Source of the DNA: Rhynchopus sp. YZ270_cl-10
Lineage: Eukaryota > Euglenozoa > Diplonemea > Diplonemida > Diplonemidae
Assembly: GCA_964035575.1 (NCBI GenBank)
Contig: OZ037899.1
Coordinates: 868,001 to 932,000, forward strand
Direction of reading: 5' to 3'
Length of the DNA: 64,000 bases
Shown here: positions 1 to 10,850 of the stretch, one piece after another
Layout: each line of letters opens with the position of its first letter
Numbering within the stretch: position 1 is the first letter of the stretch
Program-made: the position numbers and the translations under genes
The notes under the pieces: generated by a model
Told to the model about the DNA's origin: nothing
Databases searched by the model: none
Seen by the model: the letters and a program-made list of their open reading frames with translations, nothing else

Positions 1-2332
1 AGAGTTGGTCTAGATCTCACCAGACAGCTTGCCGGGCACACAGTGTCTAAAAGGGGGTTGTGTGGGGGGGAGAGCAAAATGCTGCTCAAACACACACAAC
101 ACACACCCCTGGCCACATTGTGTAGTGTCCACCCCCCTGGTGGCGTTCTGCTTGCTACCTTGCTCTCGTCTTTATTATTTTTATTTTGCGGCGTTATGAG
201 GTGCCTAAGCATGAAGAGGCTTAGGGTAAAAAAAAAACGATTATATTTACCGGTATAAAGGAGACATTTTTGCCTGTGTCCGCTGGTGAAGTGTTTGAGC
301 TTTCAAATTCTCTCTATTTTTGCTCTCTATTAGCGTGAAGAGAAGAAAAAAATCGTGGCTGCTTGTCTTGTGGCAGTCGTATTAGCAAAATTTTCTTCTG
401 CTGAGGTGTGTTTTTTTTTGTTTTGCATTTTCAACTTCTGATTGTTTTTCGCCTTTCTAGACATAGTTTCTTTCCCAATATACAAAACACAACTCCTTGA
501 AAACAGTTCAAGGGTTGGGGGGTGGGGGGGGGTTTTTTTGGGAAGAAGGGTAGGGAGGGAGGTGTGTTGTGAAGTAGGTTTTCTTTTTGTTCTTTGATGA
601 AAAAAAATTGTTGTCAATTCTAAAAATATTGGAGGCAGCGCTGCGGGCATACAAAAAAAACGGATTGAAAAAAAGACAGAAGCTTGCTTGTTTCTTTGAG
701 TACTCATTTAACCACAGCAACCTTCAGGTTAACACATTTTTTCCGCTTTTTTGTTTCCAGGCTTTGAGCGCACAAACAAAAGACCCCATATTTTTTTAAA
801 AGTTTGCACTATCAACTTCACTTTTAAAACAAGGTAATAAACTTTTTTTTTTTGACTAAACATGAGTTCGTTCATCTGACCAACGTTTCCCTCTTTTGTT
901 CAGATATTGTCAATCCAGGGGAAATAAAAGATCGCCCACGAAACCCAAGAATGGGATTCAAAAATTTCGCTATATTTTTTTTTTTTTTTGTATTTTTTCT
1001 TCTGTTCATTTATTATATTGTGGGGTGATTTTTTGAGCCTTTTCCTCGTATTTTCTTGGGGTTGCAAACCCCCCACCACCACCCCACTTGCTGACCTCCT
1101 CTTCTTCTTCTAACTGGGTCTTCTCGACTTTTTCATTTGAAAAACAAAAAAACCAAACAAACAAAATAGATGGGGAACTCATTCTCGCTAATGTCATTAT
1201 GTCTTTTCTGTGACCTCGCTTTAGTCCCCCACCTCATCCACACTTCAGAGCGGGGAAGGGGGTTGTTCCAACTATTCTTCTTTGTTGGTGTTTCTTGAGT
1301 AAAACAGAATGAACGGGGGGGAGTTTGAGGTGCCCTTTGCGTTAAATTAGCTTTCCCTTATCAACAAAAAAAGCGCAATGGAACGACTGGCAGAGAAACG
1401 TTTGCGCCCAGAACACTCGCCCCCTGCCTGCGCACTTCTCTCTGTAGTTGTGACTACTTCTCTGCTGCTGTGGGGTGCGGTGTTGCTGTGGATAACTTTT
1501 GCTAGGTAAAAAAAATAAAGCAAAAAAAAAAAAAAATGGGTATCCTCAACTCGAGGGGGAAGGGGGGGGCTGTGTTTTGAAAATCAGGTCTGTGTGCACA
1601 CTTTGCTGTAATATTTATCATGAGGCAGTGTGTATGTTGAAAAGCAATGTGGACAGTTCCTTAGGACAAAACAGTGGCATATGATGGGTGTGTTATGTGT
1701 CTGAATATCTTCTTATTTTCTTCCTTTTCTGTGCGAAAGAAAACCGAGGTCCCCTTATTCCTGAGAATAGCTTCTGGGATCAAGGCGATGCCCCCTCCCC
1801 GCCCGCCCCTCTTTTTTTTGAAGGTACACTGTCACAAGAGGGCTTTGTATTTCAACTCTACCTTTTTCTGTTTGAATGTTCCAATATCTGCATCTGCCTG
1901 ATGAGTGATGAAGGGTTTGCACTTTCTACAGTCTCCATCTTTCTTTTTATTTGCAAAATTGTACCCTTTCTTCACTAACCTAACAGCGAATACCTCTTAT
2001 AAACCAACAGTGGTGTATCCCCCCCCTTTCTTTTTCCCTTTTTCCCTTTTCCCCTTCCTCCTCATTTTGTTTTTTTTCTTCTTCAAAACCCAACCACAAC
2101 AGGAAACACAACCCCCACCATTTACACCTTTCATACTATATTGCAATGCAATAAAAAAAACCCCCCTGCTTCTTTTCCTCTCTTTGCTCCCCCTTAACCT
2201 TTTCATTAAACGATTTTTTTTTGTGACCAAGCGCAAATCTTAGGGTCATTGCATTCATTATCCCTCCTTGTATATTTCCTGAATTTTTTTTTTTTTAACC
2301 TTTTCTAATCATTTTCTCCCACCCTCCTCCGA
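1..2332. other. Non-coding spacer before the first gene
   Basis: No convincing gene is visible. The stretch is rich in T and A runs and G/C homopolymers. It holds degenerate copies of the short repeats found throughout the window: an R1 stem-loop near 199-229, a partial R2 tail near 805-830, and an R3 copy at 1821-1860. A long pyrimidine tract from about 2020 leads to an AG near 2243 that could serve as trans-splice acceptor for the gene at 2333. Confidence 0.6.
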
Positions 2333-5134
2333 ATGGCACAGTATTACCAACCCCATCATCGTTCCCAGCAGGGGTCTGTTGTGCAGCCACCGAGATATAA
2401 CAGTGGAGGGCGGTATCATAAGACACCTAGGTCGCCACATGACATGACACAACACCACGACACACCCAACCTGCTTGGAACCGCCAGCACCACATCCTCC
2501 TCTCTAGGTCATGCCTCTTCAGTACCGTCACCCCCTCTGTTTCCACGGAGGGCGGTGCACACACCACACATCCAGCACAGCCACACCGCAAGCACCTTCT
2601 ACGTATGTCTGAAGGACTTCCGCATCGCAGGGGTGCTGTCCCCTTCTGCGGAAGGGGTTGTCTCGCTGAAAGGGGCGTTTGACGGGAAACAGTTTGATTT
2701 GGGTGATTTTGGGTACACCAGCATTGACGCAGTATGGGCAGATGAGATCACCCTGCTCTATGAGATCGACCATGTGGCAACGTTGGCACAACGTTATGTA
2801 GACCTAGAATTGGTGTACACCCGTCTGGCGACACGGCAGAGCTTTTCCTCCTCTGTTCAGGTCCCTCTTCTCGATCTTGCCACCGCGCAGCATGGTACGC
2901 ACGAACGGACGGTTCGTTTTGAAGACCGCACCCATCTTGCTGCGGGAGGAGTCGTTTCGTTTACTGCGGTGATGGAGGAGCGCGCTGAGGTTGCCATCAA
3001 ACTAAGCGTACTAACGCTTCATATACCCATCAGCGAAGGGGATATGTTTCACATTAAATACGCCTTTTTGGGTAACACAGAAGCACCGTTGGAGAGCGCC
3101 GCAGTGCACCCTACAATGGAACACCACGGTTCGACATTATTTTTCCGTACAGTGCCGACGATATCGTTGCAGACGTCGGTTGCAACGTTGATGGGGGCGG
3201 ACCTCCGTTTTGAGGTTCTCCGTTCAGTGTCGGATGGGTGGCGTGGACGTGGCCCTGCCCCGCCCCAGGAGGTAGCGACCTTTGTTGTCCCCTTTGCGGA
3301 GATGTTCTCCCAGCATGGGGAAGGGGGGTTCTCCACGGAGGCGGTGCTGAGTGGTGGGGGTACTGTGGTGGTCAAAGGGTGTGTTGAGGTGGAGAACCTG
3401 CCGCAGACGTTCCAGGAGGCTCCGTTGGAATTTTCCAGGGTGCAGAGCGGGTTTGGGAGCACGGTGTCGCTGAGGGAGAGGGAGCTGCGGGAGAGCAGGA
3501 CAGCGTCGCGTGGGGATTTGAGGCGGAATGTGTCGCCGCAGCGGGGGGATAGGGATAGGGAGAACGAGAGGGAGAGAGAGAGGCATCGTATTGAAAGGGT
3601 TGGTGACCCAACAGAGGGGCGGAGGTGCGATGTTTCGCCGAGACGGAGTGGTGGTGGTGGTGTGCATCTCGGTACAGCGAGCAGCAGCATCAGCAGCCCG
3701 CTCGACGTCTCCAACTACTCCATGCGCCAGCGCCGTGAGGATCTGAGGCGGCGGCTGGAGGAGCTCAAGCAGGTCGTCCCAGTCCCGGTGCTTCCTGTCC
3801 CCGTCGCTGCGGCGGTTTCGATGCCGCACAGCAGGGGGCGCAGTCCTCACCACCACCACCATCCTGGACACCACGACAGCTCTCAGGGGAGGCGGAGCGA
3901 TGTGTCGCCAATACGTAGCCGTAGTGGTGGAGGTGGAGGGGGTGCTACACAGTCGATGCGGCGCTATCGCGATGCCTTTCGTTACGCCCGCGAGGAGGAC
4001 GGTGTGGCTGCAGCGGTTGTAGGCCAGCAGACCTCGGAGATCCAGCTTCTTCGCGACGAAAACGCGCGTCTGCAGCAGCAGCTCCGGCATAGCCACCACA
4101 GCCACGGTCACCACGGACAGCACAGCCACCGCACTCCTTCGTCCCCTCCACTATCGCCAGATTCGATACGCGGTGCTTCGTTGGCTTCGTCTGCGCATGA
4201 CAAACGCATAGAACGGATGGAAACAGAGTTGTCCCTTCTCCGCGGTATCGTGGTTGACCAGAAGGAGAAGGAGATGCGCACACGGGTACGGACATCGTCA
4301 CGGTCGCGCTGCGTTTCACCACAGCGCTCTGAGCGCTCCGCCCCTGTGACACCCCCGCGGAACCGACACACCTCGCCTACCCGGAGTAGGCACACTTCCC
4401 CGACACGGCACCGCCCGGTCTCCCCGCCTGCAAGCTGCACATCAAGCCGGCCTACGTCACCCACCTCCAACCACATCGCACCACCACGACACCTCCCTCT
4501 CCCGGAGGCTGCAGTACGGCGCGACCTGCCTCCCTACGACTCCGCCTCTGAGAACCTCTACACCCACGTGGTCTTGGGGGGAGCCAAGGTGAACATCGGG
4601 GTGGCCGGCGTGCACTTCATCGGGTCCGACATACCGGAACTGCTGTCGGCATGTTTTCGCGGGGATGCGGTTTATGTAGCACGATACGTAGAGGCGGCAG
4701 AGGGGTGTAGGGAGGCGGTTGTGAGCAAATGGTTTACACCGTTGCATGCAGCATGCCTCGGGGGTGGGGTGGCGAGGGCGCCGGAGATGCTGACAACGTT
4801 GTTCCGTGTGTGCAAGGTAGGGGACGCAACGCGGGACGGCGACACTGCGCTCCATCTCCTCGCGCGCTCCCCGGTTGTCTCTGTTGAGTGTCTAGCGCTG
4901 CTCCTACAGGGTGGTGCCAACGCAGCTGCTTACAACGCGCAAGGCCTCGCCCCCCTTCACATCGCAGCGCTTAACAAAGCGGACACCAACCAACGCTTCC
5001 TTCGCTTTCTCATCTACCAAGGTGGGGCGGATATCAACCAGCGGACGCAAGATGGACTCAGTGCGCTGGAGCTCTGTCGTGCTGATATGTCCCGTGAGGT
5101 GTTCGCCTTCTTCGTGGAAGGGGGTGCAAAATGA
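2333..5134 (+). CDS. C2-like and ankyrin-repeat scaffold protein
   Basis: The product is 933 aa and is not a family I can name. Residues 1-85 are low complexity and rich in His, Ser and Pro. Residues about 85-375 form two beta-rich segments resembling tandem C2-like domains (my reading of the pattern). Residues about 380-760 are rich in Arg, Ser and His, with a recurring S-P-x-R motif and a short coiled coil (near 590-650, heptads starting QLLRDENARLQQQLR). Residues about 770-933 carry four ankyrin-type repeats, with TPLHAACLGG, DTALHLLAR and LAPLHIAALNK visible. The pattern suggests a cytoskeletal or membrane-associated scaffold, with phosphorylation likely in the S-P-x-R region. ATG 2333 is the first in frame after the pyrimidine tract. 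Antisense ORFs inside are shadows. Confidence 0.85.
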   Translation: MAQYYQPHHRSQQGSVVQPPRYNSGGRYHKTPRSPHDMTQHHDTPNLLGTASTTSSSLGHASSVPSPPLFPRRAVHTPHIQHSHTASTFYVCLKDFRIAGVLSPSAEGVVSLKGAFDGKQFDLGDFGYTSIDAVWADEITLLYEIDHVATLAQRYVDLELVYTRLATRQSFSSSVQVPLLDLATAQHGTHERTVRFEDRTHLAAGGVVSFTAVMEERAEVAIKLSVLTLHIPISEGDMFHIKYAFLGNTEAPLESAAVHPTMEHHGSTLFFRTVPTISLQTSVATLMGADLRFEVLRSVSDGWRGRGPAPPQEVATFVVPFAEMFSQHGEGGFSTEAVLSGGGTVVVKGCVEVENLPQTFQEAPLEFSRVQSGFGSTVSLRERELRESRTASRGDLRRNVSPQRGDRDRENERERERHRIERVGDPTEGRRCDVSPRRSGGGGVHLGTASSSISSPLDVSNYSMRQRREDLRRRLEELKQVVPVPVLPVPVAAAVSMPHSRGRSPHHHHHPGHHDSSQGRRSDVSPIRSRSGGGGGGATQSMRRYRDAFRYAREEDGVAAAVVGQQTSEIQLLRDENARLQQQLRHSHHSHGHHGQHSHRTPSSPPLSPDSIRGASLASSAHDKRIERMETELSLLRGIVVDQKEKEMRTRVRTSSRSRCVSPQRSERSAPVTPPRNRHTSPTRSRHTSPTRHRPVSPPASCTSSRPTSPTSNHIAPPRHLPLPEAAVRRDLPPYDSASENLYTHVVLGGAKVNIGVAGVHFIGSDIPELLSACFRGDAVYVARYVEAAEGCREAVVSKWFTPLHAACLGGGVARAPEMLTTLFRVCKVGDATRDGDTALHLLARSPVVSVECLALLLQGGANAAAYNAQGLAPLHIAALNKADTNQRFLRFLIYQGGADINQRTQDGLSALELCRADMSREVFAFFVEGGAK

Positions 5135-6063
5135 GAAGAAGGTGAGGTAGAGGGAGAGAGAGAGAGAGGGGGTTGGGAGGTTGGGGGGATTAGAGTAATG
5201 TTTAAAAACACAGAAAAAAAATGCCTTGCGCTTTTTTAAAATGTCTTTTTGAGAGCATGAGAGGTCTGAGGTCTTATAACCTTTTCTTTGTGTTTTTTTT
5301 TATATGTCTGCTGTCTGCGGTGAGGCGTTTCAGCTTTCAACTTCTGGTTTTCGTGCTGTGTATCCACAGAGTGTGCTTTGCACCTTTGCAACCTTTGCAA
5401 CCTTTGCAGCTTCATTATTTTGGTGACAGAACATGCACAAGCTTATCTTACATACGGTCTCTCTCTAGATGTGCACAAGAGGCACATCGCCCTCCTTTAA
5501 AAGTGTTTCAATTTTAATTCAATATTCCTCCCCAAGTAGCCCCAAATAGCCCCCATCCTTTGTAAAAATGGTCTCCTGCACTGCAGGTGGGGGTTGCACA
5601 TCATATACACCTATTGTCACAAAACAAAGTAAGTGGCACATCAGTTCTGTTCATGTCAGTCATCCAAAGGTACGTTCAGATCCCTGCTTCTCTTTATCTT
5701 TTAGATCAACGGTGAACATAACGAACACATTGTCCCTCCCCTTTTGTTTAACAAAAAAGTATGCATTGCGCCGCTACGGCCAATTCCTCTTTCAAGTTTT
5801 TTGTTCTCTTCCAGTTACACTCTTTCAGTTTTAGTTTTTTTATAAAATAATGAGTCACTCACGAGAGATTCGGTTTATTTTTTACCAACTTTTCTCCCAG
5901 GGGGTCAGATTCTCTTCAGCTGTGCAGCAAACCAAAAAAAATAAAGCTTACCTTTTGTACACTTCCTCTCCTCTCCACCCATCTCCACCCATTTCCACCC
6001 ATCTCCACCCATCTCCACCCCTTCTCCCTACCAACCATCTTCAGGGATAAAAATCATACCAAT
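5135..6063. other. Spacer with short tandem repeats and trans-splice signal
   Basis: No gene is supported. The spacer begins with a GA-rich microsatellite (5145-5175). It contains a degenerate R2 copy near 5307-5350, three tandem copies of CAACCTTTG at about 5388-5410, and a pyrimidine-rich array of CATCTCCACC-like decamers at about 5975-6020. That array leads directly into the acceptor of RPB9. Confidence 0.55.
6043..6044 (+). promoter_or_regulatory. Probable trans-splice acceptor of RPB9
   Basis: An AG follows about 70 bases of C/T-rich repeats and lies 19 bases before the RPB9 ATG. No other AG falls between tract and start codon. Its use by a spliced leader is inferred from the layout. 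Confidence 0.55.
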
Positions 6064-6471
6064 ATGTCCGTTAAATTCTGCCGACAGTGCAACAACATGT
6101 TGTACCCAAAGGACAACAGACGCGAGATGCAGCTGTACTACAGATGCAGGCGGTGCCAGAAGGTCGAGCAGATCGAGGACACCTCAAAGTACTGCGTGTA
6201 CAAGAACGTGATCAAGCGTGAGATCAACATGAAGATTCTTGAGTCCGTGCTGAACTTGCAGTCGTACACTGAGGACCCGTCTCTACCAAAGACACGCCAA
6301 CGAACCTGCGCGAACTGCAGCGAAAAGGACGCAGTGTTCTTCATGAACCCTATTCAGATGAAGGACGACGACATCCAGCTTTACTTTACGTGCATTAATT
6401 GCAAGTTCTCGTGGGTCGATGACGTCAGAGATCGGAAAGAAGAAACAGATATTGCCAAGGCGGCAAACTAA
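6064..6471 (+). CDS. RPB9: RNA polymerase II subunit RPB9
   Basis: The 135-aa product matches RPB9, the small zinc-ribbon subunit of RNA polymerase II that contributes to start-site choice, proofreading and elongation. The N-terminal ribbon starts KFCRQCNNMLYPKDNR and closes with CRRC (residues 5-31). The C-terminal ribbon uses CANC and CINC (about residues 80-115). The linker keeps the family signature DPSLP. The C-terminal ribbon lacks the acidic hairpin of TFIIS and RPC11, which favours RPB9 over its Pol I and Pol III paralogues. Length is normal (human RPB9 is 125 aa). No intron is needed. Confidence 0.95.
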   Translation: MSVKFCRQCNNMLYPKDNRREMQLYYRCRRCQKVEQIEDTSKYCVYKNVIKREINMKILESVLNLQSYTEDPSLPKTRQRTCANCSEKDAVFFMNPIQMKDDDIQLYFTCINCKFSWVDDVRDRKEETDIAKAAN

Positions 6472-7801
6472 ATGGATTTTTGTGTAAATTTATGCAAGAT
6501 TTTGCGGGGTTTTGGGGGGGTGGCGGGGTGGTGGGTGGGGAGGAGGAGGCAAAAGGGTTAATGCAAACCCTTCAACAATACTTTTTGTCCCCTTTTTTTT
6601 TGTCCCTGCTCGAAGTTGTATTACCGACGACTTCTTGTCTTTTCCAACATTTTGTTGTCCCTATAAAAGTGTGTGCTGAGAAACCCCCCCCTTGGTGATG
6701 TCATCGGCGTTCTGTTCTGCTGCTCAGATGAGTGTGTTGCATTCATATTTTAAGTTTTTTTTTTTGGCCTCACAGAGGTTTCCTCTGGCCAGGTAGTCAG
6801 TGGGAGCGTATTACAGTAATAAATATATCACCAACAGAATATTTATTACACACTTTGCGCACAAACCAATTTTTAAACCTAACAGCAGCTTTTGCTTTTG
6901 TCAGTACTAAAAAAAAAGATTGGAGGCAGCACTACTGTGTCCGGATATCCTAACCCACGGAGATCCTAAACACAGGAGGATGCCATGTCCAGATAAAGTT
7001 CCTCATCCTACAGCCAATTTGTGTCCCCTTTTCCCTTAAATAGAGTGGTTCCGGGAGAAAGGCCCATATTTGGTAATTTTATTATTATTATTCCGGGGGG
7101 GGTTCGATGCCCCGTGGAATATCAGTGCCGTGCGTCCCAGAGGCGTTTTGCACCATCAACTTTCGCTTTTTGTTTGGATGCGAACCACGAAATGGATGTG
7201 GACTGTATGGTTGGATGTCCACTCCCCGGTACAGCCGGGTCCACCAAGGTACACTGTTCACGAGAGGGCTTTGTATTTCAAGTCAATTTTTTGTTTCTTT
7301 TAGGGCGCATTGCACCACCGGGGGCTCACACACCTACACTATTTCCTCCCCCCCCCCCCTCAGCTTTTTCGCGACAAAAAAAAGGGAGACAGTATTAAAC
7401 ACAGAGCGGGTTTCTCCTCCTCCTCCGACCCTCACGCAGTTTAGCGACAACAAAACAAACAAAAAGCAAAGATCTCCCTTTTTTTTAAACCTTCCCTCTC
7501 TTCTCTCCCCTAGGTCCCCCCCCTTCTCGCTTCCTCTCTACCACCTAACCCAACAGGCGCCATGCTACACACTTTGTATCTTTACTCTTGGGCACATAGC
7601 ACCAGAGGTTGACCTGCTCCCTTTGGCGAAGAAAGGAAAGGCGTTAAACTCATCTTTTTGTTTTTTTGTTTTTTGGTGGTGACGTTTATCACAGGGTATC
7701 TTTACCCAATTCTTCCGTTATCTCAGAGTATCGTTCTCATTTTTTTTACCCACCCTTCTCTTCCAAACCTTTCCCTTGGATTTGGAATAAACCCTTCCGA
7801 G
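6472..7801. other. Spacer with R2/R3 repeats and a perfect hairpin
   Basis: No gene is supported. Positions 6816-6849 form a perfect 11-bp hairpin (GTAATAAATAT and its complement around a 12-base loop). An R2 element (7123-7172) runs directly into a full-length R3 element (7181-7300). Long T and C runs follow. The open frame through 7107-7682 is made of these repeats and is not considered coding. Confidence 0.55.
7123..7300 (+). repeat. R2 element joined to R3 element
   Basis: The R2 part has the core GTCCCAGAGGCGTTTTGCAC followed by ATCAACTTTCGCTTTTT. Ten bases later the R3 part begins with CCACGAAATGGATGT, continues through CCGGTACAGCC, and ends with the TGTTCACGAGAGGGCTTTGT stem-loop and a T-rich tail. 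The same order, R2 then R3, recurs at 55.87-56.11 kb. The two may therefore be parts of one larger element. Confidence 0.75.
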
Positions 7802-9313
7802 ATGCTTGCACAGCATACTCGATCTTCGTTTGTGTCGGACTTTGGAGGTGGACAAGGGTATCATGGGCATCAGGGAAAGAGGGCAGCGCTGCTCGGTTCG
7901 CCTACCCCGCAGCTTGCTTCGGGGCTGCGGCGGCGGACGTTGCCGGCACTCAACACGAACAGCACCTCTCCAATGGACACTTCGTTGCCGTCCAACCTAC
8001 CTCTGGCCAGGTCGCATTCTATGACGCGTTCGGTGCGGGACAAAGCCGTGCTGGAAAGGGTGTCGGAGGTGTCAGAAGAGGAGTGGGAACGGCTTGAGAA
8101 GGTTTACAACTTTCATTGTTTACAGCAGGTGAAGAAGCAGAGTGCGTTGAAGGCATTGAATTTGGGTGACGTGATGACAGCAGCAGAGCGGGTGCAGACG
8201 ATTCAGGTGCGGAAGAATCGCGACTCTGCGCATGCCAGCTGCGTCAAGGAGAGGAAACTCTCGCTTGAGGAGGAGGAGCTGGCGCACATCCACGACCTGC
8301 GGATCAAGCAGATACACACACAGTACCCGGAACACCGGCAGGCGAAACGGTGGCTCCCCTTGCTTGTGTTAGCTGCCGCCTCTCGGGGTCTCCTCCATCA
8401 CGTCGATGCAGCACGCAGGGCGAGCCTCGTAACGCCACCACGACCGATCCTTACGACAAAGAAACGGCTTTCGCTCCCACGCCGTTCGCCAGAGGACATT
8501 GCGAAGGAGACGATTCGGGCGTTCTTTGCGAGGTGCCCCGCATTGCGTATGCTGCAGGCTCGCAGGGCGGATGCACGAATCCTTCGGTCCGCCTTATTCC
8601 AATATCGATACGCCGTCCGTCAGCATGCGCTACGCAGATACATCGCCACCGTGAAGCGGGTGCAGCGGTGGTGGCGCAGAGCGTCCCTCCGCACTGCAGC
8701 ACAGCTCCACCTCTTACAGCGCCTCTGGACCCGCGAGTGGCCGTCCTACTCCAAAACCCTCTCACTCCCTGCAGGCTTCCTCCGCGCGCTCAGCGACGAA
8801 GCGCTTCTCCACGTCCCCCAGCGCACCAGAGTACGGTACCTCCACAAGGATTTGCGGCGGAGGTGTAGGGTGCATTGCGCGACAATAAGCCATGTACAAA
8901 CAATTCGGTCTGAGGGGTTTAATTCGATTCGGAAGGGTGTCGGGCAGGGCATGCTACCGGTGTCGACACAGCTGCTCTTGACGTCGGAGTATTTGCCTAG
9001 GTTCAAGGTGCTCCCGAGGCTTGCGGAGCTGTACGATGTGTTTGCTGAAGCGTTGGAGCACTGCAGGGTGCTGCGCAGCGAGACCGCAGCCCTGGCAACA
9101 GAGGAGGTGAAGGCAAGGGAGGCTGTGGTGTCCCTCAGGGCACTCTCCTTTGCATCTCTGTGCACAAACGTGACAGCTCTCATAGCGTCGGTCACATCGC
9201 CACAACGCAAGTCCGCAACTACCTCCAACAGTAACAGCACCTCATGGAATATATTAAGCGGTCGCCGGGTGGTCAAAAAAACACGGCGAAGGTCATCAGA
9301 AGGGAGCGTATAG
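7802..9313 (+). CDS. Basic protein with IQ-like motifs, function unknown
   Basis: The product is about 503 aa from ATG 7802. The frame stays open upstream to 7658, but that extension is hydrophobic spacer translated through T-rich DNA, so the later start is preferred. Residues 1-70 are low complexity. About 85-180 is charged and helical. The Arg- and Trp-rich stretch at about 255-330 has aromatic and basic spacing like calmodulin-binding IQ motifs (for example VKRVQRWWRRASLR). Residues 410-460 look like coiled coil, and the tail is very basic. I do not recognise the family; a cytoskeletal or flagellar protein is a reasonable guess. Codon use is normal for the window. Confidence 0.8.
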   Translation: MLAQHTRSSFVSDFGGGQGYHGHQGKRAALLGSPTPQLASGLRRRTLPALNTNSTSPMDTSLPSNLPLARSHSMTRSVRDKAVLERVSEVSEEEWERLEKVYNFHCLQQVKKQSALKALNLGDVMTAAERVQTIQVRKNRDSAHASCVKERKLSLEEEELAHIHDLRIKQIHTQYPEHRQAKRWLPLLVLAAASRGLLHHVDAARRASLVTPPRPILTTKKRLSLPRRSPEDIAKETIRAFFARCPALRMLQARRADARILRSALFQYRYAVRQHALRRYIATVKRVQRWWRRASLRTAAQLHLLQRLWTREWPSYSKTLSLPAGFLRALSDEALLHVPQRTRVRYLHKDLRRRCRVHCATISHVQTIRSEGFNSIRKGVGQGMLPVSTQLLLTSEYLPRFKVLPRLAELYDVFAEALEHCRVLRSETAALATEEVKAREAVVSLRALSFASLCTNVTALIASVTSPQRKSATTSNSNSTSWNILSGRRVVKKTRRRSSEGSV

Positions 9314-9671
9314 GGGGGTGTGGTTTTTTGGGTTGTCTTTTTTTTACAAAGAAGACAAAAGAAAAGATGTTTCGACCTAGATTTTTGGTGGTTTTTTTTT
9401 TCTCTCCATATTCAGCATATGACAGTGGGTAGCGTACCAAATGAACAAAAGATGGGAGGAGTTTATTTTACTCTTTTTTTTTTTTTAAAGCAAAATCTTA
9501 CCATCTGCAGCCCCATTCCACTTTCCACCCCCACACTCCACTCACACTATCCACTCCCCATACCACTTTATATACCTCCACCAAAAGGTCCACCCCCCCT
9601 CCTCCGCCTCCGCCCCACCTTTTCCTTTGCACATTTCTTTCTTTCCTTCTTTTGCATTTCTCAATTGCAAA
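9314..9671. other. Pyrimidine-rich spacer
   Basis: The stretch holds T runs and a C/T-rich segment (9500-9665) directly upstream of the TRM13 start. The nearest usable AG is in CACCAAAAG near 9590. No gene or repeat copy was seen. Confidence 0.45.
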
Positions 9672-10850
9672 ATGGACTCGGAACTCCTTCTCGAAATCGA
9701 CCCTCTTGAGTTCGACAGCGACAGCGAGCCCGAGGAGGTTGCGACCGAGGTCTGTCCTTTCTGCAACAAACCTATCCCGACCCCTTCCCTTGCGCAACAC
9801 ACACCGTCATGCCGAGGACGCCGGTACCTTGGGAAGGTCGGGTTTCTTTTAAACGAAGCAAACTGTCTACCGACATTATCGAAGATAGCGCATGGCTGCC
9901 ACGACCCCACCAACCCAGCCTCATGCAACGTCGCGGAGTACATGACAACCCACGACTCCCTTGATGTACAGTACCTCTTTGACCACGGAACCAACGGAAT
10001 CATTGATGAAATCCCAGTCAAACCGGTTGCCCCTGATGTTCTCACGGATGCCATAAAAGATGCGATGAAAACTTTGGCACTTGACTCTGGGTGCAGAACG
10101 GAGCGGAGGTTCGATAAACACTTTGACCAAGAGGTTGTCCTTTGTGCACAGATTGCTCAGATGATCCGACAGAGCCACCCTGAGATCTATGACCGCGCAG
10201 TTTCCTCTGGAGATGCGACTGCTGAGATCTGCATTATTGACTGCGGGGCAGCGGCAGGAGAGTTGCTGCATATATTCCAAGCGCTCTTCAAAACAGCAGT
10301 AGTGCTGGTAGAGTTTTACACCCCACCGAGAATGGTCGATGCGCTGTACGAAGGGAACCCAAACTTCTCGCGTCTCTGGAAAAAGGTTGAGGAGGTAACG
10401 GAAGGCGACCTGGCGCCGATGCGGCGCACTCTAAACATTGTTGTCGCAAAGCATCTCTGTGGGGATTCGACCGACGCTGCAATGTGCTGCGTCGTTGATG
10501 AATGGAGAAGGTTCTTTCCTGTCACGCATTTCGTTGCGGCACCGTGTTGCCAACAGATGTCTACGTGGGATGGGTACAGTGCACGGAACTACCTTGAAGA
10601 AAGATTTGCCTTTGCAAAAGAGAACTTTGAGGTTGTCCGCGCAAAGGTCGGCTGGAAAAGTCTTCTCCACAGAGACAGCCGGGAGCGCCACCGTGTACTC
10701 TACGAGGTGGCGAAGGTGTATGAGTACGTCTGGCACATCGGGCGGGTCCACTACCTTGCGTCGCACGGCGCGCAGGCAGATGTCTTCCAATTCGTTCCCG
10801 AGGACGTAACCATTAAAAACGTTGTCATCACTGCGTGGTTCAAAGAGTAG
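9672..10850 (+). CDS. TRM13: TRM13-like tRNA 2'-O-methyltransferase
   Basis: The 392-aa product resembles TRM13, which methylates the 2'-O of position 4 in the acceptor stem of several tRNAs using S-adenosylmethionine. A C2HC zinc-binding pattern lies at residues 28-47 (CPFC, then H and C). The SAM-binding strand and glycine loop is IIDCGAAAGELLHIF (from about 186). The family motif KHLCGDSTDAAMCC starts near 258, and APCCQQMSTWDGY near 290 corresponds to the CCHH-type motif of the fungal and animal enzymes. TRM13 usually has two N-terminal zinc fingers; only one is obvious here. ATG 9672 is chosen over 9627 because the extra 15 residues are spacer-like. The neighbours give no functional hint. 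Confidence 0.75.
   Translation: MDSELLLEIDPLEFDSDSEPEEVATEVCPFCNKPIPTPSLAQHTPSCRGRRYLGKVGFLLNEANCLPTLSKIAHGCHDPTNPASCNVAEYMTTHDSLDVQYLFDHGTNGIIDEIPVKPVAPDVLTDAIKDAMKTLALDSGCRTERRFDKHFDQEVVLCAQIAQMIRQSHPEIYDRAVSSGDATAEICIIDCGAAAGELLHIFQALFKTAVVLVEFYTPPRMVDALYEGNPNFSRLWKKVEEVTEGDLAPMRRTLNIVVAKHLCGDSTDAAMCCVVDEWRRFFPVTHFVAAPCCQQMSTWDGYSARNYLEERFAFAKENFEVVRAKVGWKSLLHRDSRERHRVLYEVAKVYEYVWHIGRVHYLASHGAQADVFQFVPEDVTIKNVVITAWFKE

Noticed and set aside
1905-2243. 112-codon Phe/Pro-rich frame
   Set aside because: It is a translation of the polypyrimidine tract upstream of the first gene.
3224-4129. Antisense 301-codon frame in the ankyrin-protein gene
   Set aside because: It is a shadow of a low-complexity coding region; Pro/Thr/Arg-rich with no motif.
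7095-7125. tRNA-like GGTTCGATGCC near G run
   Set aside because: No acceptor stem, D arm or anticodon arm can be formed around it.
7107-7682. 191-codon frame upstream of the IQ-like gene
   Set aside because: It is made of R2 and R3 repeats and T/C runs; the same repeat DNA occurs in different frames elsewhere.
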